From Nocardia pseudovaccinii NBRC 100343 (lineage in GTDB: Bacteria; Actinomycetota; Actinomycetes; Mycobacteriales; Mycobacteriaceae): a DNA stretch of 64,000 nucleotides. The translations under genes and the position numbers were made by a program. The DNA lies in contig NZ_BDBY01000009.1 of NCBI RefSeq assembly GCF_001613225.1, positions 19,134-83,133 of the forward strand. The letters are read 5' to 3'. Below, one piece after another: positions 1 to 9,154 of this stretch (position 1 is the first letter of the stretch; every line of letters starts with the position of its first letter). The notes under the pieces are model-generated. The model was not told the origin of the DNA and made no database searches. It was given only the letters and a program-made list of their open reading frames with translations.

Positions 1-2268
1 GACGGCGCCGTCCGCCATCCCCTCCAGCACGGCGCGCGACTCGGCCGGATCGGTGAAGCGGGACAGCCCCTTCACGGTCACCGGGAATCCACCCACGCGC
101 TCGGTGAAGGTCTGCAGATGCTGTTGCGCCAGCAGGGTTGTCGGCACCAGCACGACGACCTGCTTGCCGTCCTGCACCGCCTTGAACGCGGCGCGCACGG
201 CGATCTCGGTCTTGCCGTAGCCGACATCACCACAGACCACGCGGTCCATCGGGACCGCCTTCTCCATATCGGCCTTGACCTCGGCGATGGCGGTCATCTG
301 GTCGACGGTCTCGGTGAACGCGAACGCGTCCTCCATCTCCTTCTGCCAGGGACTGTCGGGACCGAACGCATGTCCGGGCGCGGCCTGGCGCGCCGCGTAC
401 AGCTGCACCAGCTCGCCGGCGATCTCGCGAACGGCCTTGCGCGCCTTGCGTTTCGTATTCGCCCAGTCGGATCCGCCGAGCTTGGACAGACTCGGCATCT
501 CACCGCCGACGTAGCGCGAGAGCTGATCCAGCGATTCCATCGGCACGAACAGCCGGTCACCGGGCTGACCGCGCTTACCCGGCGCATATTCGATGACCAG
601 GTATTCCCGCCGCGCCCCGCCGACGGTGCGTTCGATCATCTCGACGAACCGGCCGATGCCGTGCTGATCGTGCACCACCATATCGCCAGCGTTCAGCGCC
701 AGCGGGTCGACTTGATTGCGGCGCTTGGCCGGTAGCCGCTTCCCCTCCGCCGGTGCGGTGACCCGGTTACCGGTGAGGTCGGATTCGGCGACGACAACCA
801 GACCGGCGTCATCGAAGACCAGCCCGTCGTGCAGCGAACCGCACAGCACACCGACCAGTCCGGGTGTGGGCTCGGCACCGGCTGTCAACGCAGCCGCGGG
901 CACATCGGCATCCGAGAGGCGTTCCAGAATGCGTTGCGCCGTACCGTGACCCGCCACGACCACGACCGCACGCCCACCGGTCAGCACATGCGCGCGCAGC
1001 GACGCGAAGATCGTCGCCACCAACTCATCGGATCCGCGTGCCGCCGGACCGGCCAGCACCGGCAGCACGACCTCGGCGGGATCGCCGGAGGTCAGCGGGC
1101 TCAGACTCCACCACGGCAGACCGTGTGCGTTTGCGCTGTCATGGATTTCGGGCAGCGCACGATAACCGGAGGCGGCCAGATCGAGTCCGTGCCCGCCCAG
1201 CGGCGCGGCGCCGCCGAACGAGGCGGCGGTCCACGATGCCTCCAGGAACTCCTCGCCGGTGCGCACCAGATCGGCAGCGCGCGTGCGGATCTTCTCCGGA
1301 TCGCACAGCAGCAGCTGGGTGCCCTCCGGCAAAACCTCGGTGAGCAGCCGCAATTCGCCGGGCTGCAGTACCGGCAGCAGCGCCTCCATGCCCTCGACCG
1401 GAATACCTTCGGAAAGCTTCTCCAACATCTCGACCAGCGCCGCATCGGCGGCATTCGCCACCGCGACCTCGGCGGCGCGTTCGCGTACGGCCTGGGTGAG
1501 CAACAGTTCCCGACACGGCGGCGCGACGATCACATCCACCGTCAGATCGGTCAGCGAACGCTGGTCGGCGACCGCGAAGGGCCGCAGCTCGGTCACCTCG
1601 TCACCCCAGAACTCCACGCGCACCGGATGATCGGCGGTGGGCGGGAACAGATCGAGGATGCCGCCGCGCACCGCGAACTCACCGCGCTTGCCGACCATAT
1701 CGACGCGGGTGTAAGCGAATTCGATCAGGCGCAAGAGCAATTCGTCGAAATCGAACTCCGCGCCGACACGCAGCACGATCGGTTCGATATCACCGAGGCT
1801 CGCGGCCATCGGCTGCATCAGAGAGCGAACGGTCGTCACCACGACCCGCAGCGGTTCCGGAAATACCGGATCCGCCCGCCCGTCGCCCGACCACCGCCCC
1901 TCATCGAATCGCTTCGCGATGCCGTAATCCTGCGCCAGCCGCCGCAGCACCTCGAGCCTGCGGCCCACGGTGTCGGCACCCGGCGAGAGCCGCTCGTGCG
2001 GCAGCGTCTCCCAGGACGGGAACTGCGCGATCGCCGCGCCGAGGATTTCCTCCAGCTCGACCGTCAGATCGTCGGCTTCGCGCCCGGTCGCCGTCACCAC
2101 CACCAGCGGCCGCTGGGCCGCGATCGTCGCCGCGACGAACGGTCGCACCGCCGACGGCCCGACCAACTCGACCGGCGACTTCCCGACCAGGTCGGCGACG
2201 GTCCGCAAGGCCGAATCAGCCCCGGCCACCGCGGCCAGTCCGGCAAGAGGTGGACGGTGGGTGGACAT
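1..2268 (-). CDS. mfd: Transcription-repair coupling factor Mfd (3' end outside window)
   Basis: This encodes the first 756 codons of Mfd, the DNA translocase that removes RNA polymerase stalled at lesions and recruits UvrA for nucleotide excision repair. The N-terminus ([16 protein letters not shown]) opens the UvrB-like module, followed by the RNAP-interacting and start of the RecG-like helicase modules. A Walker A stretch GDVGYGKTE lies at about 205-240, and the reading frame runs off the window edge shortly after, so motifs II-VI are not visible. The ATG at 2268 has an AGGAGTG ribosome site just upstream. Long frames on the opposite strand are shadows. Mycobacterial mfd also sits near an Rv1019-like TetR and glmU, which supports the call. 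Confidence 0.96.
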   Translation of the reverse strand, partial: MSTHRPPLAGLAAVAGADSALRTVADLVGKSPVELVGPSAVRPFVAATIAAQRPLVVVTATGREADDLTVELEEILGAAIAQFPSWETLPHERLSPGADTVGRRLEVLRRLAQDYGIAKRFDEGRWSGDGRADPVFPEPLRVVVTTVRSLMQPMAASLGDIEPIVLRVGAEFDFDELLLRLIEFAYTRVDMVGKRGEFAVRGGILDLFPPTADHPVRVEFWGDEVTELRPFAVADQRSLTDLTVDVIVAPPCRELLLTQAVRERAAEVAVANAADAALVEMLEKLSEGIPVEGMEALLPVLQPGELRLLTEVLPEGTQLLLCDPEKIRTRAADLVRTGEEFLEASWTAASFGGAAPLGGHGLDLAASGYRALPEIHDSANAHGLPWWSLSPLTSGDPAEVVLPVLAGPAARGSDELVATIFASLRAHVLTGGRAVVVVAGHGTAQRILERLSDADVPAAALTAGAEPTPGLVGVLCGSLHDGLVFDDAGLVVVAESDLTGNRVTAPAEGKRLPAKRRNQVDPLALNAGDMVVHDQHGIGRFVEMIERTVGGARREYLVIEYAPGKRGQPGDRLFVPMESLDQLSRYVGGEMPSLSKLGGSDWANTKRKARKAVREIAGELVQLYAARQAAPGHAFGPDSPWQKEMEDAFAFTETVDQMTAIAEVKADMEKAVPMDRVVCGDVGYGKTEIAVRAAFKAVQDGKQVVVLVPTTLLAQQHLQTFTERVGGFPVTVKGLSRFTDPAESRAVLEGMADGAV

Positions 2269-2320
2269 CGAACACTCCTGAGCTCAGGCGAGGTTTTTAG
2301 GACGGCCAACCGAGTCTAGG

Positions 2321-2381
2321 CTCCCCCGCCTCCCCCAGTCTTTGCCGGGATGAGTTACCCATGTGCTCACGAAATCGGTCG
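2321..2381. repeat. Dispersed two-block repeat, copy 1 (upstream of mfd)
   Basis: Two short blocks lie side by side. A C-rich block at 2321-2348 ends in tttgccgg. A 33-bp block at 2349-2381 begins gatgagttacccatg and continues ctcacgaaatc. Both recur at 40962-41081 upstream of rsmI, with 3 mismatches in the 33-bp block, but there they are 58 bp apart. Both copies lie upstream of a minus-strand gene. The function is unknown. A promoter-proximal element or remnant of a mobile repeat are both possible. Confidence 0.7.
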
Positions 2382-2433
2382 ACACGTCACAACCTACCAA
2401 CGCGCTGTGACACGTTTACGGCGCTGTGACGCG

Positions 2434-3081
2434 TTACGGCACGTAGCGGCGTAGGCGGCGGGCGGCGAATTCCCGGAAGTACGAGAGCTTCTCCGGGGGC
2501 ACGATCGCCGGGAGCAGGAAGTACCAGGCCCGTTCCATCCGGGTCGCCATCTGATCGATCGAATCGGTGCCGACCGCCGTGATGTGCACGCCCGCGGTCA
2601 TTTCCTGCAGTAGCAGGCCGATCACCTCGGCGTCCAGATCGGCCTCGAGGTCGCCTTGGGCGATGGCCCGCTCGGATAGTACGCGGTAGGTATCGCCCCA
2701 AGTCTTGGCGATATTGTCGCCCTGAGCGCCGCGGTAGTCGCCGATCTGATGGGTCAGCTTGAGCATCGCGCCGACCATCGGATCGTTCATGGATAGGTCC
2801 GCGACGACATAGGTGATCCCGATGCATGCCTCGAGTGCGGGCACTCTCGGATCGAAGAAACCCTGACACGAACTGACCAGACGCTCATTGCCCTGGTCGA
2901 CCACGGCGCGCGCCAGCTCTTCCTTCGAACCGAAGTGAAAGTACAAGGCGCCCTTGGTCACGTTCGACTGCGCGATGATCTCGCTCAGGCTCGCATTCGC
3001 ATATCCCAAGCGCAGAAAGACATCGGCAGCGCCCGCCAGGACGGAATCGCGGGTGATCTCCGCGCGCGCTTGCCTAGCCAT
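2434..3081 (-). CDS. TetR regulator of the gamma-butyrolactone-receptor type
   Basis: A 215-residue TetR-family repressor. The N-terminal helix-turn-helix (ARAEITRDSVLAGAADVF, then a helix ending TKGALYFHFGSKEEL) closely resembles the DNA-binding domain of ScbR/ArpA-type receptors, where VTKGALYFHF is typical. The C-terminal ligand pocket is divergent, so the ligand cannot be inferred. No AfsA-like butyrolactone synthase gene is in the window. It lies between mfd and an Rv1019-like TetR, an insertion relative to mycobacterial order. An 18-bp sequence repeated in tandem 31-66 bp upstream of its start may be an autoregulatory operator. Confidence 0.88.
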   Translation of the reverse strand: MARQARAEITRDSVLAGAADVFLRLGYANASLSEIIAQSNVTKGALYFHFGSKEELARAVVDQGNERLVSSCQGFFDPRVPALEACIGITYVVADLSMNDPMVGAMLKLTHQIGDYRGAQGDNIAKTWGDTYRVLSERAIAQGDLEADLDAEVIGLLLQEMTAGVHITAVGTDSIDQMATRMERAWYFLLPAIVPPEKLSYFREFAARRLRRYVP

Positions 3082-3111
3082 CAGATCCGCCTGTCATCCT
3101 TAAAACCAGCC

Positions 3112-3147
3112 ATCCTGAAGTAGACCGACATCCCGAAGTAGACCGAC
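3112..3147. repeat. Tandem 18-bp direct repeat upstream of the TetR gene
   Basis: Two adjacent 18-bp units, atcctgaagtagaccgac at 3112-3129 and atcccgaagtagaccgac at 3130-3147, differ at one base. They lie 31-66 bp upstream of the ATG at 3081, where operators or promoter elements are expected. An operator for the adjacent repressor is an inference. Confidence 0.65.
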
Positions 3148-3262
3148 TTACCGCTCGAACAGCACCCTGAGGATGGGTGAACCGTACCACCAGGTGAGCG
3201 CGCGCCAGCGAATTCGAGCATTCGGACGGGCATACTGCGCAATTTTCTGGCTACCAATACCG

Positions 3263-3916
3263 TCAATCCCCTGTACCGGCACGCCATTCCGAGCTCAGCA
3301 GCGGGTGGGCTTCCAAATGACTGAGCCCGTTCCAGCACAGGTTCACCAGATGTGCCGCCACAACCTCTTTCGACGGTTTGCGCTCGTCCAGCCACCAGGT
3401 CGCGGCGGTCGAGACCATGCCCACCAATGCCTGCGCATACAAACCGGTCAGACTGGTATCGAAACCGCGGCGCTCGAAATCGCCGCCGAGAATATGCGCG
3501 ACCTGATTGGTGGCCTCGTTGAGCAGGCTCGAGTAGCGGCCCTCCGCGGTAGCAGCGGGCTGGTCGCGCACCAGGATTCGGAATCCGTCGGTGCGTTCCT
3601 CGATATAGGTCAGCAGTGCGAGCGCGACCTGTTCGAGCCGGATCCTGGACCGATTCTGGGTGAGCGAGGAGGTGATCATGTCCAGCAGCATCGACATCTC
3701 GCGGTCCACGACCACGGCGTAGAGCCCCTCCTTGCCGCCGAAGTGTTCGTACACCACGGGTTTGGAGACCTGCGCCCGCTGTGCGATCTCCTCGATCGAG
3801 GTCGCGTCGTAGCCGCGCTCGGCGAATATTGCGCGACCGATCTCGATCAACTGCTGCCGCCGCTGAGTACCCGTCATCCGCGGCCGGGACACTCGTTGCG
3901 GTTCACCCGAAGACAA
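3263..3916 (-). CDS. TetR-family regulator, Rv1019-like
   Basis: A 217-residue TetR repressor. The helix-turn-helix spans about residues 20-65 (RAIFAERGYDATSIEEIAQRAQVSK, then PVVYEHFGGKEGLY). The remainder is an all-helical ligand domain with DQPAATAEGRYSSLL and a conserved TWWLDERKP segment. Its place beside glmU, tRNA-Gln and mfd matches M. tuberculosis Rv1019, which is known as an autorepressor of the Rv1019-mfd region. Here it shares the strand of mfd, but another TetR gene lies between, so direct control of mfd is less certain. The 265 bp upstream, before the tRNA, contain no clear gene. Confidence 0.88.
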   Translation of the reverse strand: MSSGEPQRVSRPRMTGTQRRQQLIEIGRAIFAERGYDATSIEEIAQRAQVSKPVVYEHFGGKEGLYAVVVDREMSMLLDMITSSLTQNRSRIRLEQVALALLTYIEERTDGFRILVRDQPAATAEGRYSSLLNEATNQVAHILGGDFERRGFDTSLTGLYAQALVGMVSTAATWWLDERKPSKEVVAAHLVNLCWNGLSHLEAHPLLSSEWRAGTGD

Positions 3917-4181
3917 CGCCCCGCCTCCCTGCGCATGACCCGAACTTTTGCCGACAACTGTTCCAGACAGCTCTGCCCGCGCGCGCGTCGCCCCGCCGAA
4001 GACGGCGATCGAGGGGCCGATTTCGGCGTTCGCCCAGATAACGCGACCGGTGTGAGTAGACGGCAGCGGCGGGTACCCACGAATTCAGCGAAGCAGTTCG
4101 ACTAACCGGAGGTCTTCATGCGAGGATTCATGCCGTGCCGCTGGCGCAGTGGCGGGTTTCGCAGATCCGCCGGTGTGACAA

Positions 4182-4252
4182 TCCGCCGTAGTGTAATGGC
4201 AGCACCTCTGATTTTGGTTCAGATAGTTCAGGTTCGAGTCCTGGCGGCGGAG
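4182..4252 (+). tRNA. tRNA-Gln (anticodon UUG)
   Basis: A 71-nt cloverleaf. The acceptor stem tccgccg pairs with cggcgga at 4245-4251, with discriminator G. The anticodon stem tctga/tcaga encloses loop ttttggt, giving anticodon TTG at 4214-4216. The T arm contains ggttcgagtcc. The 3' CCA is not encoded. A tRNA-Gln gene lies next to glmU in mycobacteria as well. Confidence 0.95.
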
Positions 4253-4290
4253 CACACCGGCACGATGGCTTATCGTTGGCCGCGCACATC

Positions 4291-4352
4291 GCTGAACAAG
4301 CACGACGACAGCGCTGACCAAGCACGACGACAGCCCCAAGCACGATGACAGG
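4291..4352 (+). repeat. Three imperfect 22-bp direct repeats before glmU
   Basis: Units at 4291-4312 and 4313-4334 are 22 bp each with one mismatch and share agcacgacgacagc. A third, partial unit (about 4335-4352) carries agcacgatgacagg. They fill the gap between the tRNA-Gln gene and the glmU ribosome site, so they lie in the glmU leader or promoter. The role is unknown. Confidence 0.7.
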
Positions 4353-4368
4353 CAGCCGAGGGAGATCC

Positions 4369-5859
4369 ATGCCACAGCAGACCGCCGTCGTCGTTCTCGC
4401 AGCCGGTGCCGGGACGCGAATGCGGTCGAAGACTCCTAAAGTGCTGCATTCGCTGGCCGGTCGAAGCATGCTCGCGCACGCGCTGCATGCGGCCAACGAG
4501 ATCGACCCCGCGTTCCTCATCACCGTGGTAGGACACGATCGGGAACAAGTCGGCGCCGCGGTCGCCGCCGTCGCCGCCGACCTCGGCCGCGACATCACCA
4601 CCGCCATTCAGGAAGAACAGCTCGGAACCGGCCACGCGGTGCAATGCGCGCTCGCGGCGGTTCCCGAGGATTTCACCGGTGACCTACTGGTCACCTCCGC
4701 CGATGTGCCGCTGTTGGACGGGCACACCCTGTCCGCGCTGCTCGACGAGCACCGCAGCTACACCGAACGTTCGGCGGTCACGGTGCTGACCTTCGAACCG
4801 GAGGACCCGAACGGCTACGGCCGCATCGTCCGCAATGCCGACGGCCAGGTCACCGAAATCGTCGAACATGCCGACGCCACCCCCGCACAATCGGCGATCA
4901 CCGAGGTCAACTCGGGTGTGTACGCCTTCGACGCGGCCGTGCTACGCACCATGATCGGACGCCTGTCCACCGCCAACGCCCAGCACGAGCTGTACCTGAC
5001 CGATGTGCTGCGGCTGGCTCGCGAGGCCGGACATCCGGTGCACGGCGCACGGCTGCTCGACTCGGCCAAGGTCACCGGCGTCAACGACCGGGTACAGATG
5101 TCGCAGGCCGCGCGCACCCTCAACCGCTACATCCTCGAACGGCATATGCGCGCCGGGGTCACGATCATCGATCCCGCGACCACCTGGGTGGACGCGGACG
5201 TAAGAATCGCCAGGGACGCCGAAATCCGGCCGGGTGTGCAGTTACTCGGCGGCACCGTCATCGGTGAGGACGCCGTGATCGGACCGGATTCCACGCTCAC
5301 CGATGTCATCGTCGGCAATGGCGCGCACGTCGTTCGCACCCACGGTGATCAGGCCGTGATCGGTCCCGGTGCGAATATCGGCCCGTTCAGCTATCTGCGC
5401 CCGGGCACCGTTGTCGGGGATTCCGGAAAGCTCGGCGCATTCGTCGAAACCAAGAACGCATCGATCGGCGCGCACTCCAAAGTGCCGCACCTCACTTATG
5501 TCGGCGACGCCACCATCGGTGAGCACAGCAACATCGGCGCCTCCAGCGTTTTCGTCAATTACGACGGTGTGAAAAAGCACCACACCGTGGTCGGCTCGCA
5601 TGTGCGGACCGGCAGCGACACCATGTTCGTCGCACCGGTGACGGTGGGTGACGGCGCTTATACGGCGGCGGGTACTGTGCTGCGTAGAAGCGTTCCGCCG
5701 GGGGCACTCGCGGTTTCAGGTGGGCCACAGAAAAACATTGAGGGCTGGGTGCAGCGCAACCGTCCGGGGACGGACGCGGCACGGGCGGCGGCGGAAGCCA
5801 TCGCGACCAAAGAGATGTCTGGTCAGGCAATCGAGCAAAAGGATGGCAAACAGCAGTGA
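4369..5859 (+). CDS. glmU: Bifunctional GlmU (GlcNAc-1-P uridyltransferase / GlcN-1-P acetyltransferase)
   Basis: GlmU acetylates glucosamine-1-phosphate and then joins it to UTP, giving UDP-GlcNAc for peptidoglycan and arabinogalactan linker synthesis in the cytoplasm. The 496-residue product is the expected length. The N-terminal nucleotidyltransferase motif [20 protein letters not shown] covers residues 13-32. The C-terminal half is a left-handed beta-helix with hexapeptide repeats and the acetyltransferase segment [14 protein letters not shown]. The ATG at 4369 is preferred over an upstream in-frame ATG at 4345 because GGGAG lies just before it and the product then begins at the family start. 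The stop overlaps the prs start by 4 bp (GTGA), so the two genes are probably coupled. Confidence 0.97.
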   Translation: MPQQTAVVVLAAGAGTRMRSKTPKVLHSLAGRSMLAHALHAANEIDPAFLITVVGHDREQVGAAVAAVAADLGRDITTAIQEEQLGTGHAVQCALAAVPEDFTGDLLVTSADVPLLDGHTLSALLDEHRSYTERSAVTVLTFEPEDPNGYGRIVRNADGQVTEIVEHADATPAQSAITEVNSGVYAFDAAVLRTMIGRLSTANAQHELYLTDVLRLAREAGHPVHGARLLDSAKVTGVNDRVQMSQAARTLNRYILERHMRAGVTIIDPATTWVDADVRIARDAEIRPGVQLLGGTVIGEDAVIGPDSTLTDVIVGNGAHVVRTHGDQAVIGPGANIGPFSYLRPGTVVGDSGKLGAFVETKNASIGAHSKVPHLTYVGDATIGEHSNIGASSVFVNYDGVKKHHTVVGSHVRTGSDTMFVAPVTVGDGAYTAAGTVLRRSVPPGALAVSGGPQKNIEGWVQRNRPGTDAARAAAEAIATKEMSGQAIEQKDGKQQ

Positions 5860-6836
5860 CCGCGTCATGGATCGACAACCAGAAGAACCTGATGCTCTTC
5901 TCGGGACGCGCTCATCCTGAGCTGGCCGAGCAGGTGGCCAAGGAACTCGACGTCCACGTCACCCCGCAGACCGCGCGCGACTTCGCCAACGGTGAGATCT
6001 TCGTCCGGTTCGAGGAGTCCGTGCGCGGCTCGGATGCCTTTGTGCTGCAGAGCTTTCCGGCTCCGCTGAACCAGTGGCTGATGGAACAGCTCATCATGAT
6101 CGACGCGCTCAAGCGCGGTTCGGCCAAGCGGATCACCGCAGTGCTGCCGTTCTACCCGTACGCCCGTCAGGACAAGAAGCACCGCGGCCGCGAGCCCATC
6201 TCCGCCCGCCTGGTCGCCGACCTGCTCAAGACCGCGGGCGCGGACCGCATCATCACCGTCGACCTGCACACCGATCAGATCCAGGGCTTCTTCGACGGCC
6301 CGGTCGATCACATGCACGCCCAGCTGCAGCTGGCCGAGTACGTGCGCAACAACTACAGCCTCGAGCACATCACCGTGGTCTCCCCCGATTCCGGTCGCGT
6401 GCGCGTCGCGGAGAAGTGGGCCGACTCGCTGGGCGGCTCACCGCTGGCGTTCATCCACAAGACCCGCGACCCGCTGGTGCCGAACCAGATCAAGGCCAAC
6501 CGCGTGGTCGGTGAGGTCGAGGGCCGCACCTGCATCCTGATCGACGACATGATCGACACCGGTGGCACCATCGCCGGTGCGGTCAAGGTGCTCAAGGCGG
6601 CAGGCGCCGGTGATGTGGTCATCGCCGCGACGCACGGCGTGCTGAGCGATCCGGCCGCCGAGCGCCTGGCCACCTGTGGCGCCAAGGAGGTCGTGGTCAC
6701 CAATACGCTGCCGATCGACGAGGAGAAGAAGTTCCCGCAGCTGACCGTGCTGTCGATCGCGCCGCTGCTGGCGCGCACGATTCGCGAGGTCTTCGAGAAC
6801 GGTTCGGTCACCGGACTTTTCAACGGCAACGCATAG
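5856..6836 (+). CDS. prs: Ribose-phosphate pyrophosphokinase
   Basis: PRPP synthetase makes phosphoribosyl pyrophosphate from ribose-5-phosphate and ATP. In mycolata it feeds nucleotides, His, Trp and also decaprenylphosphoryl-arabinose for the cell wall. The product is 326 residues, the length of M. tuberculosis PrsA. Signatures include [19 protein letters not shown], the [12 protein letters not shown] region and the PRPP-binding loop [14 protein letters not shown]. The GTG start overlaps the glmU stop (GTGA). In mycobacteria lpqT, rplY and pth follow directly. Here a strong terminator ends the unit and about 12 kb of other genes intervenes. Confidence 0.97.
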   Translation: MTASWIDNQKNLMLFSGRAHPELAEQVAKELDVHVTPQTARDFANGEIFVRFEESVRGSDAFVLQSFPAPLNQWLMEQLIMIDALKRGSAKRITAVLPFYPYARQDKKHRGREPISARLVADLLKTAGADRIITVDLHTDQIQGFFDGPVDHMHAQLQLAEYVRNNYSLEHITVVSPDSGRVRVAEKWADSLGGSPLAFIHKTRDPLVPNQIKANRVVGEVEGRTCILIDDMIDTGGTIAGAVKVLKAAGAGDVVIAATHGVLSDPAAERLATCGAKEVVVTNTLPIDEEKKFPQLTVLSIAPLLARTIREVFENGSVTGLFNGNA

Positions 6837-6847
6837 GTTTCACACTT

Positions 6848-6890
6848 CGTCGCGGCTCGGACCCAGGTCCGGGCCGCGACGTTTCTGTTT
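6848..6890 (+). terminator. Rho-independent terminator after prs
   Basis: A 15-bp stem (cgtcgcggctcggac with gtccgggccgcgacg, one G-T pair) closes a 4-nt loop ccag and is followed by tttctgttt. It begins 12 bp after the prs stop and should end the glmU-prs transcript. Confidence 0.9.
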
Positions 6891-6948
6891 GTAAGGCTCG
6901 CTTCGGCGTGGTACCCATGGCGGGTAGGGATGACAAACAGGGGGCGCC

Positions 6949-7524
6949 ATGTCGGATTCGGAACCGCATATCAATCTCGGGAAGTCGCAGGACCCGCCGC
7001 CTGCCGAGCCGCCGCGGGACAACGTGGACGCGACCAAGGTCTGGTCACCGGAGCCAGGTGTCGATCCGACGATGGCTTACCAACCGGGACAACAGTTTTC
7101 GCCGGAGGCCGCCCCGCCGTACACCCCGCCCGCGGGTTATCAGCAGCCCACCGCCTATCCGCCGCCACCGTATCCACCGAGCTACCCGCAAGCCGGTCCG
7201 TACGTCGGACCACCCGGCTATCCGCAAGCGCCCGGCGCGTATCCCGGTTACCCGTACCAGCCCTATACGCCACCTCGGCAATCCGATGTCCCGATATTCT
7301 CGATCATCAGCTTCTCCTGCCTGGCGGCAACCGCACTGTCGGTGGTGATGTTCTGCGGCCTGCCGATCGTGGTCACCGGACCGGCGGGCATCGTCCTGGG
7401 CATCATCGGCCACAACAAGGGCGAATCGCTCGGCAAATGGGCGGCCATCACCAACGGCGCGGTGCTGGCGATCGCGGTCGTCCTGGTCATCGCCTTCGTC
7501 GGGTTCCTCGGGGCTCTCAGCTGA
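6949..7524 (+). CDS. Proline-rich DUF4190-type membrane protein
   Basis: A 191-residue protein. Residues 1 to about 110 are disordered and rich in Pro, Tyr and Gln (repeated PPYPPSYPQ-like units). The rest has two hydrophobic segments (SIISFSCLAATALSVVMFCG and ITNGAVLAIAVVLVIAFVGF) around GIVLGIIGHNKGESLGKWA. That two-helix hairpin with a glycine-rich loop is typical of DUF4190 proteins. A paralogue with the same GHxKGESLGKWAA core is encoded at 7870. The molecular role is unknown. A scaffold at the inner membrane or septum is only a guess from the proline-rich tail. Confidence 0.88.
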   Translation: MSDSEPHINLGKSQDPPPAEPPRDNVDATKVWSPEPGVDPTMAYQPGQQFSPEAAPPYTPPAGYQQPTAYPPPPYPPSYPQAGPYVGPPGYPQAPGAYPGYPYQPYTPPRQSDVPIFSIISFSCLAATALSVVMFCGLPIVVTGPAGIVLGIIGHNKGESLGKWAAITNGAVLAIAVVLVIAFVGFLGALS

Positions 7525-7581
7525 CGGATTCGCACGCGTCGGATCCCGTTTGCCCCCGATGCCGAGGGGGATACTGGGGGT

Positions 7582-7842
7582 ATGGACCGTGACCCGCTCG
7601 ATATGGACATGGGGGACGACGACCAGGAAGACGAGATCCGCGCATACCGGCGAAATGTCGAGGATCCGCCCGATGACCTGCGCATTCGCTATCACGAAAG
7701 TGAGGATGACGGTCGGCTCGGCATCGGCGATGAACTCGAACAGGAGTGGACCCGTCATCGTAAGGCCGCCGAACTCGCCGAGGAGGACGAGCGCCCCGCC
7801 GAGGTCGCCGCAATGGAGATCGTCGACGATACCGACCTATAG
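7582..7842 (+). CDS. Small acidic hypothetical protein
   Basis: An 86-residue, very acidic protein (MDRDPLDMDMGDDDQEDEI at the start, EIVDDTDL at the end) with no membrane segment, cysteine or recognisable motif. A purine-rich stretch gagggg lies upstream of the ATG, and codons are G/C-ended like the neighbours. It sits between the two DUF4190-type genes, 27 bp before the second, so co-transcription is likely. Function is unknown. Confidence 0.72.
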   Translation: MDRDPLDMDMGDDDQEDEIRAYRRNVEDPPDDLRIRYHESEDDGRLGIGDELEQEWTRHRKAAELAEEDERPAEVAAMEIVDDTDL

Positions 7843-7869
7843 CCTGCTCCCCGCCGACAGGAGAGTTCG

Positions 7870-8430
7870 ATGAGCACGCCGCAGCAGGAACCCGAGCGAG
7901 GCGATAGGTCGCCCGAGAAACCGGTCGGCGAATCCGAGCCGCTCGAACCCTCGCAACCCGTCGAACCCGCCCCGCAGACACCGGACCAGCGGGCGGCTGC
8001 CGAAAAGGCACCGGATCTCGTCGTGCGACCGCAGCCGTCGAGCGACCCCGTGCAACCGGAACCGTGGAATGACAATGCCGCGGCACGGTACGACCAGGAC
8101 CAGCCCGGCACCGTCTATCCGCCGATCGACGACGCCACACCGGGCACCCCGGACGGTGGCAATCCCCCCTACACCCCGCGGTACACCACGCCGGGACCGC
8201 GCTCGGGTTCGCAGACCCTGTCGATCATCAGCTTCGTCTGTGCGGGCATCTCATTGCTGTTCTGCCCCTACCTATTCGGCCCGGTCGGCATCATTCTCGG
8301 CGTCATCGGCCACAAGAAGGGCGAATCCCTCGGCAAATGGGCCGCCTTCGTATCCGCCATTTCCCTGGTCATCGGGCTCATCCTGATCTATGCCGTCTTC
8401 AGCGGCAGCATGATCCCGGACACCGAATAA
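7870..8430 (+). CDS. DUF4190-type membrane protein, second copy
   Basis: A 186-residue paralogue of the protein at 6949. The first 115 residues are disordered and rich in Pro, Glu and Gln. They are followed by SIISFVCAGISLLF, then GIILGVIGHKKGESLGKWAAF and a second helix SLVIGLILIYAVF. The shared GHxKGESLGKWAA loop shows common descent, but the tails differ in composition (acidic here, Tyr/Pro-rich in the first copy). An aggaga ribosome site precedes the ATG. Function is unknown. Confidence 0.88.
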   Translation: MSTPQQEPERGDRSPEKPVGESEPLEPSQPVEPAPQTPDQRAAAEKAPDLVVRPQPSSDPVQPEPWNDNAAARYDQDQPGTVYPPIDDATPGTPDGGNPPYTPRYTTPGPRSGSQTLSIISFVCAGISLLFCPYLFGPVGIILGVIGHKKGESLGKWAAFVSAISLVIGLILIYAVFSGSMIPDTE

Positions 8431-8503
8431 CCGTGTGCCGGACACTGCCGTAGGGGTGGCAGTCGGCGAACCCGGCGGGGTGGGTAGGACTAGCGTGGTC
8501 GGC

Positions 8504-9154
8504 ATGAGTCGATTCGGTGGGTTCCCACTCGCGGGGCTGGACTTTTACGAGGATTTGGAAGCCGATAACTCGAAGGCCTTCTGGACCGCGCACAAGGATA
8601 TCTACGAGCAGTCGGTCAAGGCGCCGATGGTCGCGCTGACCGCGGAGTTGGAGGCGGACTTCGGGACCGCCAAGATTTTCCGGCCGTACCGGGACGTGCG
8701 CTTCTCCAAGGACAAGGTGCCCTACAAGACGGCGCAGGGCGCGGTGGTCAGCGTTGCGCCGGGTACGGGCTGGTATGTGCAGATCAGCGCGGCCGGACTC
8801 TTCGTCGGCGGCGGATTCTATGCGGGCTCCCCCGCGCAGATCGCCCAGTTGCGCACAACCATCGACGACGAGGTCCGCGGCCCGGAACTGGAGGCCATCC
8901 TGGCAAAGCTCACCAAGGCCGGATTCACCGTCGGCGGCGAGCAGCTCAAAACCAAGCCGAAGGGTTACGACGCCGACCATCCGCGCATCGATCTGCTGCG
9001 GCACAAATCGCTGACCTGCAGTAAGGAATACGGCGCACCGGCCTGGTTGGACAAACCCCGCGCCGCGAAGGAGGTCCGCACCGCCTGGGAGACGATGCGG
9101 CCCTTCATCGATTGGGTGGGCGCGGTGGTCAGTGGTGCGCCCGCTCGGACCTAA
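8504..9154 (+). CDS. DUF2461 / TIGR02453 family protein
   Basis: A 216-residue cytoplasmic protein with the family hallmarks: an N-terminal FPLAGLDFYEDLEADNSKAFWTAHK, the motif FRPYRDVRFSKDKVPYKT, and GLFVGGGFYAGSPAQIAQLR. The family is widespread, but its biochemical function is not known. The ATG at 8504 begins at the conserved SRFGGFP segment. The longer frame to 8435 adds residues unlike the family. No strong ribosome site is visible and a TAGGACT-like element lies just upstream, so a leaderless message is possible. Its stop overlaps the egtD stop by 4 bp on the opposite strand. Confidence 0.88.
   Translation: MSRFGGFPLAGLDFYEDLEADNSKAFWTAHKDIYEQSVKAPMVALTAELEADFGTAKIFRPYRDVRFSKDKVPYKTAQGAVVSVAPGTGWYVQISAAGLFVGGGFYAGSPAQIAQLRTTIDDEVRGPELEAILAKLTKAGFTVGGEQLKTKPKGYDADHPRIDLLRHKSLTCSKEYGAPAWLDKPRAAKEVRTAWETMRPFIDWVGAVVSGAPART

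Noticed and set aside
829..2319. A 496-codon plus-strand frame inside mfd
   Set aside because: It is antisense to mfd, rich in His and Arg as expected of a shadow in high-GC DNA. The minus strand encodes recognisable Mfd motifs.
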